Shown here: piece after piece, positions 34,747 through 43,351 of the stretch
How the letters are laid out: the number at the start of each line of letters is the position of its first letter
How positions within the stretch are numbered: the stretch's first letter is position 1
From: Planctomycetota bacterium
GTDB lineage: Bacteria; Planctomycetota; B15-G4
Assembly: GCA_021604805.1 (NCBI GenBank)
Contig: BQJR01000001.1
Coordinates: forward strand, 434,001 to 498,000
Length of the DNA: 64,000 nucleotides
Direction of reading: 5' to 3'
Notes under the pieces: generated by a model
The model's input: only the letters and a program-made list of their open reading frames with translations
The model's database searches: none
Told to the model about the DNA's origin: nothing
Made by a program: the position numbers and the translations under genes

Positions 34747-35802
34747 GTGTGGCTCGCCAACGGTCGCGCACTGCCCGGCACCGCGGCCGACGAAGCGCCG
34801 ACCGTGGAGCGCGTGATCGCGGCCTACTGGCGCCACGCGAAGACGGTCTACCGCACGACCGACGGCAGCCCGTCCTCGGAGCTGGCCTGCATCCGCCTCG
34901 CGATCTCGCCTCTGCGCCGGTTCTACGGCGACTGGCCCGCGGCCGACTTCGGCCCACGGGCGCTCGTGGAGCTGCGAGACGCCGTCTGCGCAGAGCCGAC
35001 GCGCTTCGGCAAGCCGCCCAGCCGCAGCACGGTCAACGGCTACGTGCGGCGCATCAAGGCGGTGTTCAAGTGGGCGGTGGCTCGCGAGCTCGTGCCGCCC
35101 TCGGTGCACCATGGGCTGGCGACGGTCGACGGCCTACGTCGAGGGCGCTCGGCGGCCCGCGAGACGCCGCCCGTCCACCCGGTGGAGCGCAAGCACGTCG
35201 ACAAGGTCGTTCGACGCGTGTCCCCGGAGGTCGGCGCCATGATCGAGCTGATGTGGCTGACCGGGATGCGCGTCGGTGAGGTCGTGCAGATGCGCCTCGC
35301 GGACATCCACCGCGGTGAGCACTGGGAGTACCGCCCGGCCCACCACAAGACGCAGCACATCGGTCGCGAGCGCGTGGTCCCGCTCGGCCCCAAGGCACGC
35401 CAGGTTCTCGCGCCGTTCCTGAAGGCCGACCCGGCGGCGTTTCTGTTCGTCCCGGCGCAGGCAGAAGTCCGACGACACGCGGAGCGGCACCTCGCGGCGG
35501 AGGCACCGCTGGGAGAGGAGCGGTTGGCCCGCCGCCGATCGAGCAACCGTCGACGCGCCCCCGGCGACCGCTACACGCCCGACTCGGTGCGGCGCGCGAT
35601 CACTCGCGCCTGCGCCGACGCCAAGATCCCGCATTGGAGCCCGCACCAGCTCCGTCACGCTGCGGCGACACGCTTTCGCAGGGAAGGCAACCTCGAGGCA
35701 GCGCGTGTGCTCCTGGGGCACTCCAGCCCCGTGGTCACCGAGCAGCACTACGCCGAGGTCGACCGGCTCAAGGCGCGCCGGCTGATGGCGCGGATGGGGT
35801 AG
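34747..35802 (+). CDS. Tyrosine recombinase / phage-type integrase
   Basis: The 351-residue open part contains a SAM-like core-binding domain (residues about 17-125) and the catalytic domain. The active-site residues are all present: Arg175 in TGMRVGEV, Lys201, His300-x-x-Arg303 in SPHQLRHAAAT, His325 in LGHSS and the nucleophile Tyr335 in TEQHYAEV. It would catalyse integration at tRNA-Pro. The start is GTG at 34747, 15 nt after an in-frame TAA that removes the usual N-terminal 50 residues. Whether the shortened protein can still bind its arm sites is doubtful. Confidence 0.93.
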   Translation: MWLANGRALPGTAADEAPTVERVIAAYWRHAKTVYRTTDGSPSSELACIRLAISPLRRFYGDWPAADFGPRALVELRDAVCAEPTRFGKPPSRSTVNGYVRRIKAVFKWAVARELVPPSVHHGLATVDGLRRGRSAARETPPVHPVERKHVDKVVRRVSPEVGAMIELMWLTGMRVGEVVQMRLADIHRGEHWEYRPAHHKTQHIGRERVVPLGPKARQVLAPFLKADPAAFLFVPAQAEVRRHAERHLAAEAPLGEERLARRRSSNRRRAPGDRYTPDSVRRAITRACADAKIPHWSPHQLRHAAATRFRREGNLEAARVLLGHSSPVVTEQHYAEVDRLKARRLMARMG

Positions 35803-35871
35803 GCCAACAAGCAGGGCATCGCGAATCGAGACGCTGCCATCCCGTGTTTGCACTCGCTATCATCTGTAGGC

Positions 35872-36612
35872 ATGTGCGACATGGGCGCCACCAACATCAC
35901 GGTCGGACACTCGCTGGATCGCCGGCCCGCGCAGCTTCAGAAAGGCCACTGGGCCCGCTTGGCTGCGGAACGCGTCGCGCTTGAGCGACGGGGTGCCCGC
36001 ATGGCCCGCCGAGCGATGGAGCGCCCGATCAGCGAAGCAGCTAGGCGCGCGTCTCACCTGCTCGCGAATCTTCCGAAACCGGATCCGTGGCTAATCGGAC
36101 CACGTCTTGCTCGGTTCGTGCGCGCATGGGAAATGGGGCCGGATCTCGACCTTCGGCTCCTCATCGACCGTGAGGGCTTTGGTCTCGGGCACCAAGCTGG
36201 CTACGCGCTTCTTGAGCGTGCACTGGATGGTGCGACTGAGGAGGATCTAAGCCGTGAGGCAGAAGCGGCGCTCGCTGCGCTGACGCCATCAATCCAAGGC
36301 GACCCGTTCCTCGCGAAACGTGACGGGCCGAGCGGCTTGATCGAGTTCGTATGCAGCCTGCCCCAGTGCGTCGAGCAGTTCCGATCCAGCTCCGAGGTGA
36401 GAAGGCGCCTCGAAAGCGAACGGTCCGAACTCACCTACCAACCGGCGCGATGGTTCGTCGAGCACGGGATCCCTGCGGACAGGTTGCGCCAAGCTGCAAC
36501 GGCTACCAGAAAGACCCAGCGAGTCCGGAAAATCGGCGAGGGGCGCGCCACGCGGTACTGCGTGCAGGACGTTCGCCTTCATTGGCCCCACGACTTCCAA
36601 GAGATCGCCTGA
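35872..36612 (+). CDS. Hypothetical island protein with possible DNA-binding C-terminus
   Basis: The 246-residue protein has no family I recognise. The N-terminal part is basic and Arg/Ala-rich (ERRGARMARRAMERPISEAA). The middle is helical and acidic. The last 60 residues (ARWFVEHGIPADRLRQAA, KTQRVRKIGEGRATRYCVQD) look like a helix-turn-helix followed by a wing. It lies 69 nt after the integrase, a place often taken by a regulator of excision or replication. The start is uncertain: ATG 35872, ATG 35881 or TTG 35848. Confidence 0.65.
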   Translation: MCDMGATNITVGHSLDRRPAQLQKGHWARLAAERVALERRGARMARRAMERPISEAARRASHLLANLPKPDPWLIGPRLARFVRAWEMGPDLDLRLLIDREGFGLGHQAGYALLERALDGATEEDLSREAEAALAALTPSIQGDPFLAKRDGPSGLIEFVCSLPQCVEQFRSSSEVRRRLESERSELTYQPARWFVEHGIPADRLRQAATATRKTQRVRKIGEGRATRYCVQDVRLHWPHDFQEIA

Positions 36613-36664
36613 GGTCTGGCTCGTCCGCGCCTCGTGAGGTCCATGGAACGCCGCTCGCGGAATC

Positions 36665-36691
36665 TGCGTGAGGATGCGTGAACTTGCGTGA
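36665..36691 (+). repeat. Three TGCGTGA repeats with exact 10-bp spacing
   Basis: TGCGTGA occurs at 36665, 36675 and 36685, so all copies face the same side of the helix. The array lies 90 nt before the DUF1580 gene in a 168-nt gap. It could be an operator, an excisionase site or iterons for the nearby replication-initiator-like protein. Confidence 0.55.
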
Positions 36692-36780
36692 GGCACGCGC
36701 ACTCACAGTTCACATGGCAGCACAGCACGTCGATGGTCCTCGCAGTCGGCCCGAAACGCGGGCCTTCACGAGGACTCACG

Positions 36781-37074
36781 ATGATCGACATGCAAGCAGA
36801 CACACTCGTGCACCTGCGCGAGGTGCCCGACCTCCTCCCGCGTCGACGCGGACGCAAGGTGCACCTGTCGACGGTGTACCGCTGGACCGACCGCGGCGTC
36901 GGGGGCACCAAGCTGGAGACGCTCAAGGTCGGCGGCGTCGCCTACACGAGCCAGGAGGCGCTCGCGCGCTTCATCGCGAATCTCTCGGGTGAGACACAGA
37001 CAACCACGTCGCATGCACCTTCTCGCCACGACCTGCGTGCCGCGCGCGAACTCGACGAAGACGGGATCGGCTGA
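36781..37074 (+). CDS. DUF1580-type excisionase-like protein
   Basis: The 97-residue protein follows the DUF1580 pattern known from planctomycete islands: LVHLREVPDLLPRRRG, KVHLSTVYRWTDRGVGG, TLKVGGVAYTSQEALARF. This is a small winged helix related to excisionases and MerR N-termini. It probably bends DNA at the attachment sites or regulates the integrase. The ATG at 36781 has GAGGA upstream; longer in-frame readings were rejected. The next gene starts 2 nt after its stop, so they form a unit. Confidence 0.85.
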   Translation: MIDMQADTLVHLREVPDLLPRRRGRKVHLSTVYRWTDRGVGGTKLETLKVGGVAYTSQEALARFIANLSGETQTTTSHAPSRHDLRAARELDEDGIG

Positions 37075-37076
37075 GC

Positions 37077-37949
37077 GTGCCGGGCACGGAGCCAACACCT
37101 CCGAACCCGCGCACGCTGCCGCCGCCCTGGGACCTGCTGCGCATGGTTCTTGCCGCGCCGGGCGTGAGCTCCCTGAGTGCCACGGCGCTCCGCGTGCTGC
37201 TCGCGCTGCTGAGCCACGCGAATTTCACGCGCCTCGACGGTGTCGTGTGGCCGACGGTTGCAAGTCTGTCGGGGCTCGTCGATCGCTCCGGGCGCCAGGT
37301 GTCGCGCGCCCTCCGCGAGCTCGAGAAGGCAGGCGTGGTCAAGAGCCTCTCGCCTGGCCACAGCGGCGGGCGCCGGCGATGTCTCGTCATCCCACAGCTC
37401 CTCGAGTCGGCCCAGCCTGACACCGTGCGGCAGGCCCCCCCGTCACCTGATGACAGCCTGCCCCTGACACCAGGTGTCACCCAAACAGAGACAGAAACCG
37501 AGCCACTCGGAACACAGCCACAGAACAGCACCAGAGCACCCGCCGCCTCCCCAGTCACGGAGGACCCGGTGCCGCTCGCCTCACTGCTCGGCGGGTACGG
37601 TGCACACGAAGAGCCCGCGAGGGTCGCACTGCCCATGAGGACCCGCGTGTCCGGTCGCTACGACGCACTCCCTCCGTCAGCATTCTCGTCGCGCGATGCG
37701 ATGACGACTGCACTCAGAGAGGCGAGCACCCACGGTCTGCTCGACAGCGCGCCGACCTCCGAGGCAAAGCTCATCGCGTGGACAACACTCGCGCACTGCG
37801 CTCGTCGACGAGCTCTCACCGCCTCGAAAGCGGGTGGATACCTGCGCCGAGTGCTGCAACAGCACGACGGGTCGCTTGAACGCGCAGCGGCCTCCGTGCC
37901 GGCGGAGTTCGAGGAGGAAGCGCGTCTCTGGTTGCATCGCAATCGGTAA
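37077..37949 (+). CDS. Winged-helix protein, replication-initiator-like or regulator
   Basis: The 290-residue protein has a winged-helix domain at about residues 30-110 (SATALRVLLALLSHANF, VWPTVASLSGLVDRSGRQVS, RALRELEKAGVVK). That is the type seen in phage and plasmid replication starters and helix-turn-helix_36 proteins. A Pro/Thr-rich linker (115-165) and a helical C-terminus follow. GTG start, 2 nt after the DUF1580 gene. Its place beside a repeat array fits a role in island replication or excision; that is inference. Confidence 0.75.
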   Translation: MPGTEPTPPNPRTLPPPWDLLRMVLAAPGVSSLSATALRVLLALLSHANFTRLDGVVWPTVASLSGLVDRSGRQVSRALRELEKAGVVKSLSPGHSGGRRRCLVIPQLLESAQPDTVRQAPPSPDDSLPLTPGVTQTETETEPLGTQPQNSTRAPAASPVTEDPVPLASLLGGYGAHEEPARVALPMRTRVSGRYDALPPSAFSSRDAMTTALREASTHGLLDSAPTSEAKLIAWTTLAHCARRRALTASKAGGYLRRVLQQHDGSLERAAASVPAEFEEEARLWLHRNR

Positions 37950-38208
37950 GCAAAAAGTGCTAACTGAGCACCGCGGTTGTCAGGCCCTTCGCGAGGATGA
38001 GCTTCGCCTCGAAATCCGCGCCGTAGGTGTAGCGACGTGGCCGTTTCGCATGCATCTCACTCGAGCCAAAAAGGTCAAAGAAGTCCGACCTCGAGACCGC
38101 GTTTTTGAACACGCCGATCACTCCGTTCGCACGGAACGAGGCACGCCTGTCCCCGACCATTCACTCACGGTCGATGACCTCGATGGCGGGACGCCATGGG
38201 AGTGGTTT

Positions 38209-38892
38209 TCAACTGATTGGAGGCGCGGGCGAAGTCTTGCTCGGTTCCTCCTCGCCGCATGCGCAGCACCCACCACGGACCGCCTCAAGACCCTCCTTGG
38301 CAATCAGCGGCACAAGCACAAGCGCAGCCACAGGATCGGCCCACCACCACCCCTGCCAAGCGTTCAGGCCCAAGCCGACGAGGGTCGTGACCGAAAGCCA
38401 AATGCAGGCCACGGTCTCCATGGCGTCGGCGCGGAGAGCCGGGCTGTTGAGCCGCGCTGCGGCGACCAGCTTGGCCCGCGCGAGAAGCGGCATCAGCAGG
38501 ATCGAGACTGAGGTCAGGATCATTCCAAGGCGGCTGGTGTCGGGTGTCTCTCCCATGCCCATCAGTCGCCTCACCGACTCGACGAGGAGCAAGGCGCCGA
38601 GCGCCAGCAGCAACGATCCTGCGATCCTGGAGGCTCGCAGCTCGATCCGCTCAACCTGGGTCGAATCGGCGTCGGCCCGCAGCGTCAACTCCCGGTGGAG
38701 CCGCCACGCGAGCACGGCAGCGCTCGTGACCTCGATGAACGAGTCGGCGCCGAAACCAGTCAGGGCAACCGACTCGGCCTGGATCCCGAACGCGACGGCG
38801 AGGACGCCCTCGACGGCGTTGTAGACGATCGTGATCAGAGCGAGCGCTCGTCCGCGACGGAGCCAGCTCTCACGCGATGATTTCGTCATCAT
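38209..38892 (-). CDS. CDF-like cation efflux protein
   Basis: The 227-residue protein has the cation-diffusion-facilitator membrane domain. The metal-site patterns of two helices are visible: YNAVEGVLAVAFG with GFGADSFIEV, and LRADAMETVACIWLS. The usual cytoplasmic C-terminal domain is missing; instead the tail has GGCCACGEEE, a probable metal-binding Cys cluster. It would move Zn2+, Co2+ or Cd2+ out of the cytoplasm. Its ATG overlaps the czcA stop by 4 nt, so it is the last gene of the czc operon. Confidence 0.9.
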   Translation of the reverse strand: MMTKSSRESWLRRGRALALITIVYNAVEGVLAVAFGIQAESVALTGFGADSFIEVTSAAVLAWRLHRELTLRADADSTQVERIELRASRIAGSLLLALGALLLVESVRRLMGMGETPDTSRLGMILTSVSILLMPLLARAKLVAAARLNSPALRADAMETVACIWLSVTTLVGLGLNAWQGWWWADPVAALVLVPLIAKEGLEAVRGGCCACGEEEPSKTSPAPPIS

Positions 38893-41800
38893 GCGGCAGA
38901 TCCCTGTGCGTCATCGGGACTCGCAAACCACTGCGACAGGCTCGGCAGGACCATGAGCGTGAGGAAGAACGATCCGACGAGTCCGCCGATGACCACAGTC
39001 GCAAGCGGACGCTGAACCTCCGCACCTGCGGTCATGGCCGTCGCCATGGGGAGGAAACCGATGACATCCGTTAGGGCGGTCATCAGCACCGGGCGCAGGC
39101 GAGTTCGGCCCGCCGCCAGGGCAGCCTCCTTCGCGGGAACGCCATCTCGTCGCCCCTTCAAGATCGCTTCGACCAGCACCACACCGTTCATCACCGCCAC
39201 ACCGAACAGAGCGATGAAGCCAACGCCGGCGGAGATCGAGAACGGGTAGTCGCGTAGGGACAGCGCCAGGATTCCTCCAGCGGCGGCGAGCGGCAGGTTC
39301 AGGAAGATCAGCGCCGCCATTCGGCTGGACCCGAACGCCGTGTACAGCAGAACGAAGATCATCAGCAACGCCAGCGGGAGCAGCAAGCTCAGCCGAGACG
39401 AGGCCGCTCGGAGGTTCTCGAACTGCCCTCCCCATTCGAGAAACCAACCCGCGGGAAGTTCTACTTTCGCCTCGACCGCCAACCGAGCTTCCTCGACCGC
39501 CGACGCCAGGTCACGGCCACGCACGTTGGCTTCGACAGTGATCTTCCGTTGGATCTTCTCGCGACTGATCTGCGCGGGCCCGGTTGAGATGCTCACGTTC
39601 GCGACCTGCTTCAGCGGAACCCAGTCAGCACGTTGTCCAGCAGCGTCGACCTCGAGCGCCACCGGGAGATCACCGAGTGCGCTCAGGTCCTGGCGCACGG
39701 AGGAATCGAAGCGCACCTGGATCGCGAATCGGCGCTGGCCTTCGATCACCGTTCCGACCGGTCGCCCTCCCAGGGTCTCAACCACGTCGAGCACGTCCTC
39801 GGCATCGACACCGAGCCTCGCGATGGCCGCACGATCCACGTCGATGGTGACCGTGGGGAGGCCGAGCGTCTGCTCCGCCTTCACTTCCTCCATGCCTTCG
39901 ACTTCTCGGACCGCCGCGGCCACCTGCTCGGCAACGCGGTTCATGTCGTCGAGAGTGCCCCCACCCGCGTAGATTTGGATGCCCACGTCGGAACGCACGC
40001 CGCTGATCAGCTCGGCGACTCGGAGTTCGATGGGTTGGGAGAAGCTGAACACGACCCCGCGGAACTGTGCGTCGAGCTCATCCTTCAGCGCCTCGACGAG
40101 CTGCTCTGTCGTTGCGAACCGCCACGTCTCGCGTGGTTGCAGAAGAATGTAAGTGTCGCTGATCTCGACGCCCATCGGATCGGTAGCGATCTCCGGACGC
40201 CCGGTGCGTGACACGACGGAGTCGACCTCGGGGAACTCCATGACAACGGCCTCGACGTCCGTGCTGATCTTGTTCGACGACTCGAGCGAGATGCTCGGCA
40301 GTCGCCAGATCTGCATCGCGAGGGTGCCCTCGTCGAGGCGAGGCATGAACTCCGCGCCGAGTCCCGGCACGAGTGACAGGCAGGCCAGGAACGCGACCAC
40401 CGCTACGGTCAGGGTGCGGCCAGGTCGAGCGACAGTGCGCTTGAGTGCCGGCTCGTAGAGCCGCTTGGCGAGCCGGAACAGGAGCGGGTCCTTGTCACGG
40501 ACTCTCTTCAGGAAGATCGACGCGAGCACGGGCATCAGCGTGAGGGCGCAGATGAGCGAACCGCCCATAGCGAAGACAACCGTCAGCGCCATCGGGCGGA
40601 ACATCTTGCCTTCGATCCCGCGCAGCGCCAGGACCGGCAGGTAGACGACCGTGATGATCCCGACGGCGAACACGACGGGGCGCGCCACCTCGTGACATGC
40701 CTGCCTGATCTTCTCCAAGTGGGGCACGCTCACGTCAGAGCCATCGGTTCGCAGGCGCCGCACGATGTTCTCGACGATGACGATTGACCCGTCGACAATG
40801 ATCCCGAAGTCGACCGCACCCAACGACATCAGGTTGCCCGACACACCGAAGCGCTCCATGGCGAGAAGCGCAACGAGCATCGAGATGGGGATCGATGCGG
40901 CCACGAGCAGTCCAGCGCGCAAGTCGCCGAGCAGCAGCAGCAACACGAAGACAACGAGCAATCCCCCTTCCACGAGGTTCCGAGTCACCGTCCCGATGGT
41001 CCGATCCACGAGCTCGGTCCGGTTGTAGAAGGTGTCGATCTCCACGCCTTCGGGAAGCCCTTTGGCGATCTCACCGACCCTCGCGTGAACGTCCTCCGCC
41101 ACCGTCCGCGCGTTCGCCCCCATGAGCATCATCACGACGCCGACAACGGCCTCGCCGCGGCCGTCCCGCGTCACCGCACCCTGACGCAGCATCGGTTGCG
41201 GCTCAACGTCACCCAGGTGCTCGAGCAGCACGGGAGTCCCCGCTGCATCTCGCGCCACGACGACACTGGCAAGGTCGTCCACGTTCTCGACCAGCGCCTG
41301 CCCGCGCACGAGGTACTGCTCATCCGCGTGGACGATGTAGCCGCCACCCACACTCCGGTTGTTGGCCTCGATGGCCTCGAAGACGGTGCTCAGCGGGATG
41401 CCGAGTGAGACCAGGCGCTGCGGGTCGAGCGTGACCTGATAGGTCTTGAGCTCACCGCCAAAGGCATTCACCTCGACGACGCCCGGCACCGAGCGGAGCT
41501 GGTAGTTGACGATCCAGTCCAGGATCGTGCGGAGCTCCATGGGCGAGTGGCCGTCGCCCCTGACCTCGAACTGGTAGATCTCGCCCAGGCCCGTGGAGAT
41601 GGGTCCCATCTCGGGCTCGCCATAACCGTCGGGGATCGACCCGCGGGCTTCGACGAGCCGCTCGCCGACGAGCTGGCGCGCCCAGTAGATGTCCGTGCCC
41701 TCCTCGAACACCACGGTCACCGCCGACAGTCCGAACTTGGAGACCGAGCGGATCTCCTCGACGTTCGGGAGGCCGCTCATCGCGGCCTCGACGGGGAACG

Positions 41801-41996
41801 TGATGAACGACTCCACCTCCTGGGGTGCGAGTCCGGGCGAGTTGGTCAGAACCTGGACCTGGACGTTCGTGACATCCGGAACCGCGTCGATGGGAAGCTC
41901 TCCCATCGAGCGGATGCCGAGCACCGCAACGAGCAGCCAGAGCACGATCACCAACAGGCGGTTGTTCAACGCGAAGTCGATCACGCGCGCAATCAT
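38889..41996 (-). CDS. czcA: CzcA-type heavy-metal efflux RND pump
   Basis: The 1035-residue inner-membrane pump has a complete RND layout of twelve helices and two large periplasmic loops. It begins MIARVIDFALNNRLLVIVLW and has LPIDAVPDVTNVQVQ. The proton-relay helix reads DFGIIVDGSIVIVEN with Asp396, Asp402 and Glu409. This acidic pattern is typical of pumps for divalent Zn/Co/Cd/Ni and differs from Cu/Ag pumps. It forms a tripartite system with the CzcB and CzcC products upstream and is coupled to the CDF gene downstream. The exact metal cannot be told. Confidence 0.95.
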   Translation of the reverse strand: MIARVIDFALNNRLLVIVLWLLVAVLGIRSMGELPIDAVPDVTNVQVQVLTNSPGLAPQEVESFITFPVEAAMSGLPNVEEIRSVSKFGLSAVTVVFEEGTDIYWARQLVGERLVEARGSIPDGYGEPEMGPISTGLGEIYQFEVRGDGHSPMELRTILDWIVNYQLRSVPGVVEVNAFGGELKTYQVTLDPQRLVSLGIPLSTVFEAIEANNRSVGGGYIVHADEQYLVRGQALVENVDDLASVVVARDAAGTPVLLEHLGDVEPQPMLRQGAVTRDGRGEAVVGVVMMLMGANARTVAEDVHARVGEIAKGLPEGVEIDTFYNRTELVDRTIGTVTRNLVEGGLLVVFVLLLLLGDLRAGLLVAASIPISMLVALLAMERFGVSGNLMSLGAVDFGIIVDGSIVIVENIVRRLRTDGSDVSVPHLEKIRQACHEVARPVVFAVGIITVVYLPVLALRGIEGKMFRPMALTVVFAMGGSLICALTLMPVLASIFLKRVRDKDPLLFRLAKRLYEPALKRTVARPGRTLTVAVVAFLACLSLVPGLGAEFMPRLDEGTLAMQIWRLPSISLESSNKISTDVEAVVMEFPEVDSVVSRTGRPEIATDPMGVEISDTYILLQPRETWRFATTEQLVEALKDELDAQFRGVVFSFSQPIELRVAELISGVRSDVGIQIYAGGGTLDDMNRVAEQVAAAVREVEGMEEVKAEQTLGLPTVTIDVDRAAIARLGVDAEDVLDVVETLGGRPVGTVIEGQRRFAIQVRFDSSVRQDLSALGDLPVALEVDAAGQRADWVPLKQVANVSISTGPAQISREKIQRKITVEANVRGRDLASAVEEARLAVEAKVELPAGWFLEWGGQFENLRAASSRLSLLLPLALLMIFVLLYTAFGSSRMAALIFLNLPLAAAGGILALSLRDYPFSISAGVGFIALFGVAVMNGVVLVEAILKGRRDGVPAKEAALAAGRTRLRPVLMTALTDVIGFLPMATAMTAGAEVQRPLATVVIGGLVGSFFLTLMVLPSLSQWFASPDDAQGSAA

Positions 41997-42007
41997 CAGC
42001 AGCCCTC

Positions 42008-43351
42008 CTAGTGCCCGTGGCCTTCGCCGAGTTCGCCGTCCCTTGCAGCCGCCTTCAACAGGAACGTTCCTGCCGAAACGACGCGATCACCTGCGGCGAG
42101 TCCTTCGAGGATCTCAACCTGCTCACTGGCCGCCGCACCCGTCACGACTGGGTGGAGTTCAAAGAGACGCTCTCGTACTTCCACGAACACGAAGTCCCCA
42201 TCGGCCTCATGCACGAGGGCTGACTCAGGGACGACCACCGCAGCCTCGATCTCTCCCGTCGTGACTTCGATGGAGCCGAACATCCCCGGGCGAATCGGGA
42301 GTGGTTCGGACCAGGACGGAATCGGCTCGTTCTCCAGCACGACGCGCACGCCGGCCGCCCGCGTCGTCGGTGAGATGGCGGAGTCGATAACTGCCACCAC
42401 GCCCGCGAACGCTTCGTCCGGGAACGCGTCCAACCGCACGATGGCCTTCGCGCCTCGCCGAACCCTCGGCAGATCCTGCTCGTAGATGGAACCCTGCACC
42501 CAAACCGTGGAGAGGTCCTGGATCGTGAAGAGAGTCGTCGCCGTGTCAACGAACTCGGCATCGGAGACCTCTCGGCTCAGGACAACGCCTCCCCGGGGTG
42601 CGCGAATGGTGTAGGTGCCGAGCGTGGCGTGTGGCTCACTCGCAGCCGACGCCATGCCGGCAAGGTCGTCGTGAGGCACACCAAGAATCTCGAGTTCGCG
42701 CTCGGCCGCAACGAGATTGATACGCGCCTTCGCGAGGCGGGACTCCAGTTCAAGGAGGCGCGAATCCCGACGCAGGCGCGCATCCTGGAGTCGCGTCTCC
42801 GCCTCATATCTCCCGGCCAGGGTCGCGATCCCTTTCTTGGCCAAGTCCTCTTCGCGGTCGAACACCTCCTGCGCGAGCTCGACGTTTCGCTCGAGAAGCG
42901 CACGCTCGCCCGACAAGGTCTGTTCGTCCATCGCGAGAGTGGCGGCAGCCGTGATGTACGCGCTGACGAGACGCCCGAACTCAGGGCTGTCGATCTCACA
43001 CAGAACATCACCCGTCTCAACCGTGTCACCGAGACCTACCTGGATGGACCGGGCGAGCCCCATGACTCGCGGCGTCACATGCGACCGAGCGTCCAGATCC
43101 GCCGTCGCCGTGGCGGCGAGCCTGAGCGTCGACTCGACGGTGCCGGGACCGGCAATGAGTGTCCGCACCCCGGCCGAAGCCACTTGCCTAGCGGTCAGCT
43201 CGATCAGCTCATCCTCGTGATCGTCGGCCTCCTCACTCTCGGCGTGAGCAGCGGCTTGTGCGGGAGCACCGACGTGCTCGTCGTCGGGGGATGGCGAGCA
43301 CGCGACAGCCAGCGTCACGAGCACGGACAGCAGCATTCGATCTCTCATCAT
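42008..43351 (-). CDS. czcB: CzcB-type periplasmic adaptor (RND efflux)
   Basis: The 447-residue membrane-fusion protein has a lipoprotein signal (MLLSVLVTLAVAC, Cys18) and a His/Asp/Glu-rich N-terminal stretch that may bind metal. It contains a barrel-sandwich domain split by a long coiled coil (about 165-225) and a beta-barrel/membrane-proximal part. It ends in GEGHGH. It bridges CzcA and CzcC. Its first ATG overlaps the czcC stop by 4 nt, and czcA follows after 11 nt. Confidence 0.94.
   Translation of the reverse strand: MMRDRMLLSVLVTLAVACSPSPDDEHVGAPAQAAAHAESEEADDHEDELIELTARQVASAGVRTLIAGPGTVESTLRLAATATADLDARSHVTPRVMGLARSIQVGLGDTVETGDVLCEIDSPEFGRLVSAYITAAATLAMDEQTLSGERALLERNVELAQEVFDREEDLAKKGIATLAGRYEAETRLQDARLRRDSRLLELESRLAKARINLVAAERELEILGVPHDDLAGMASAASEPHATLGTYTIRAPRGGVVLSREVSDAEFVDTATTLFTIQDLSTVWVQGSIYEQDLPRVRRGAKAIVRLDAFPDEAFAGVVAVIDSAISPTTRAAGVRVVLENEPIPSWSEPLPIRPGMFGSIEVTTGEIEAAVVVPESALVHEADGDFVFVEVRERLFELHPVVTGAAASEQVEILEGLAAGDRVVSAGTFLLKAAARDGELGEGHGH

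Noticed and set aside
37960..38160. 66-codon minus-strand ORF between the winged-helix gene and the CDF gene
   Set aside because: No ribosome site, no recognisable motif, and the gap of 259 nt otherwise shows nothing. It could be a fragment but cannot be supported.
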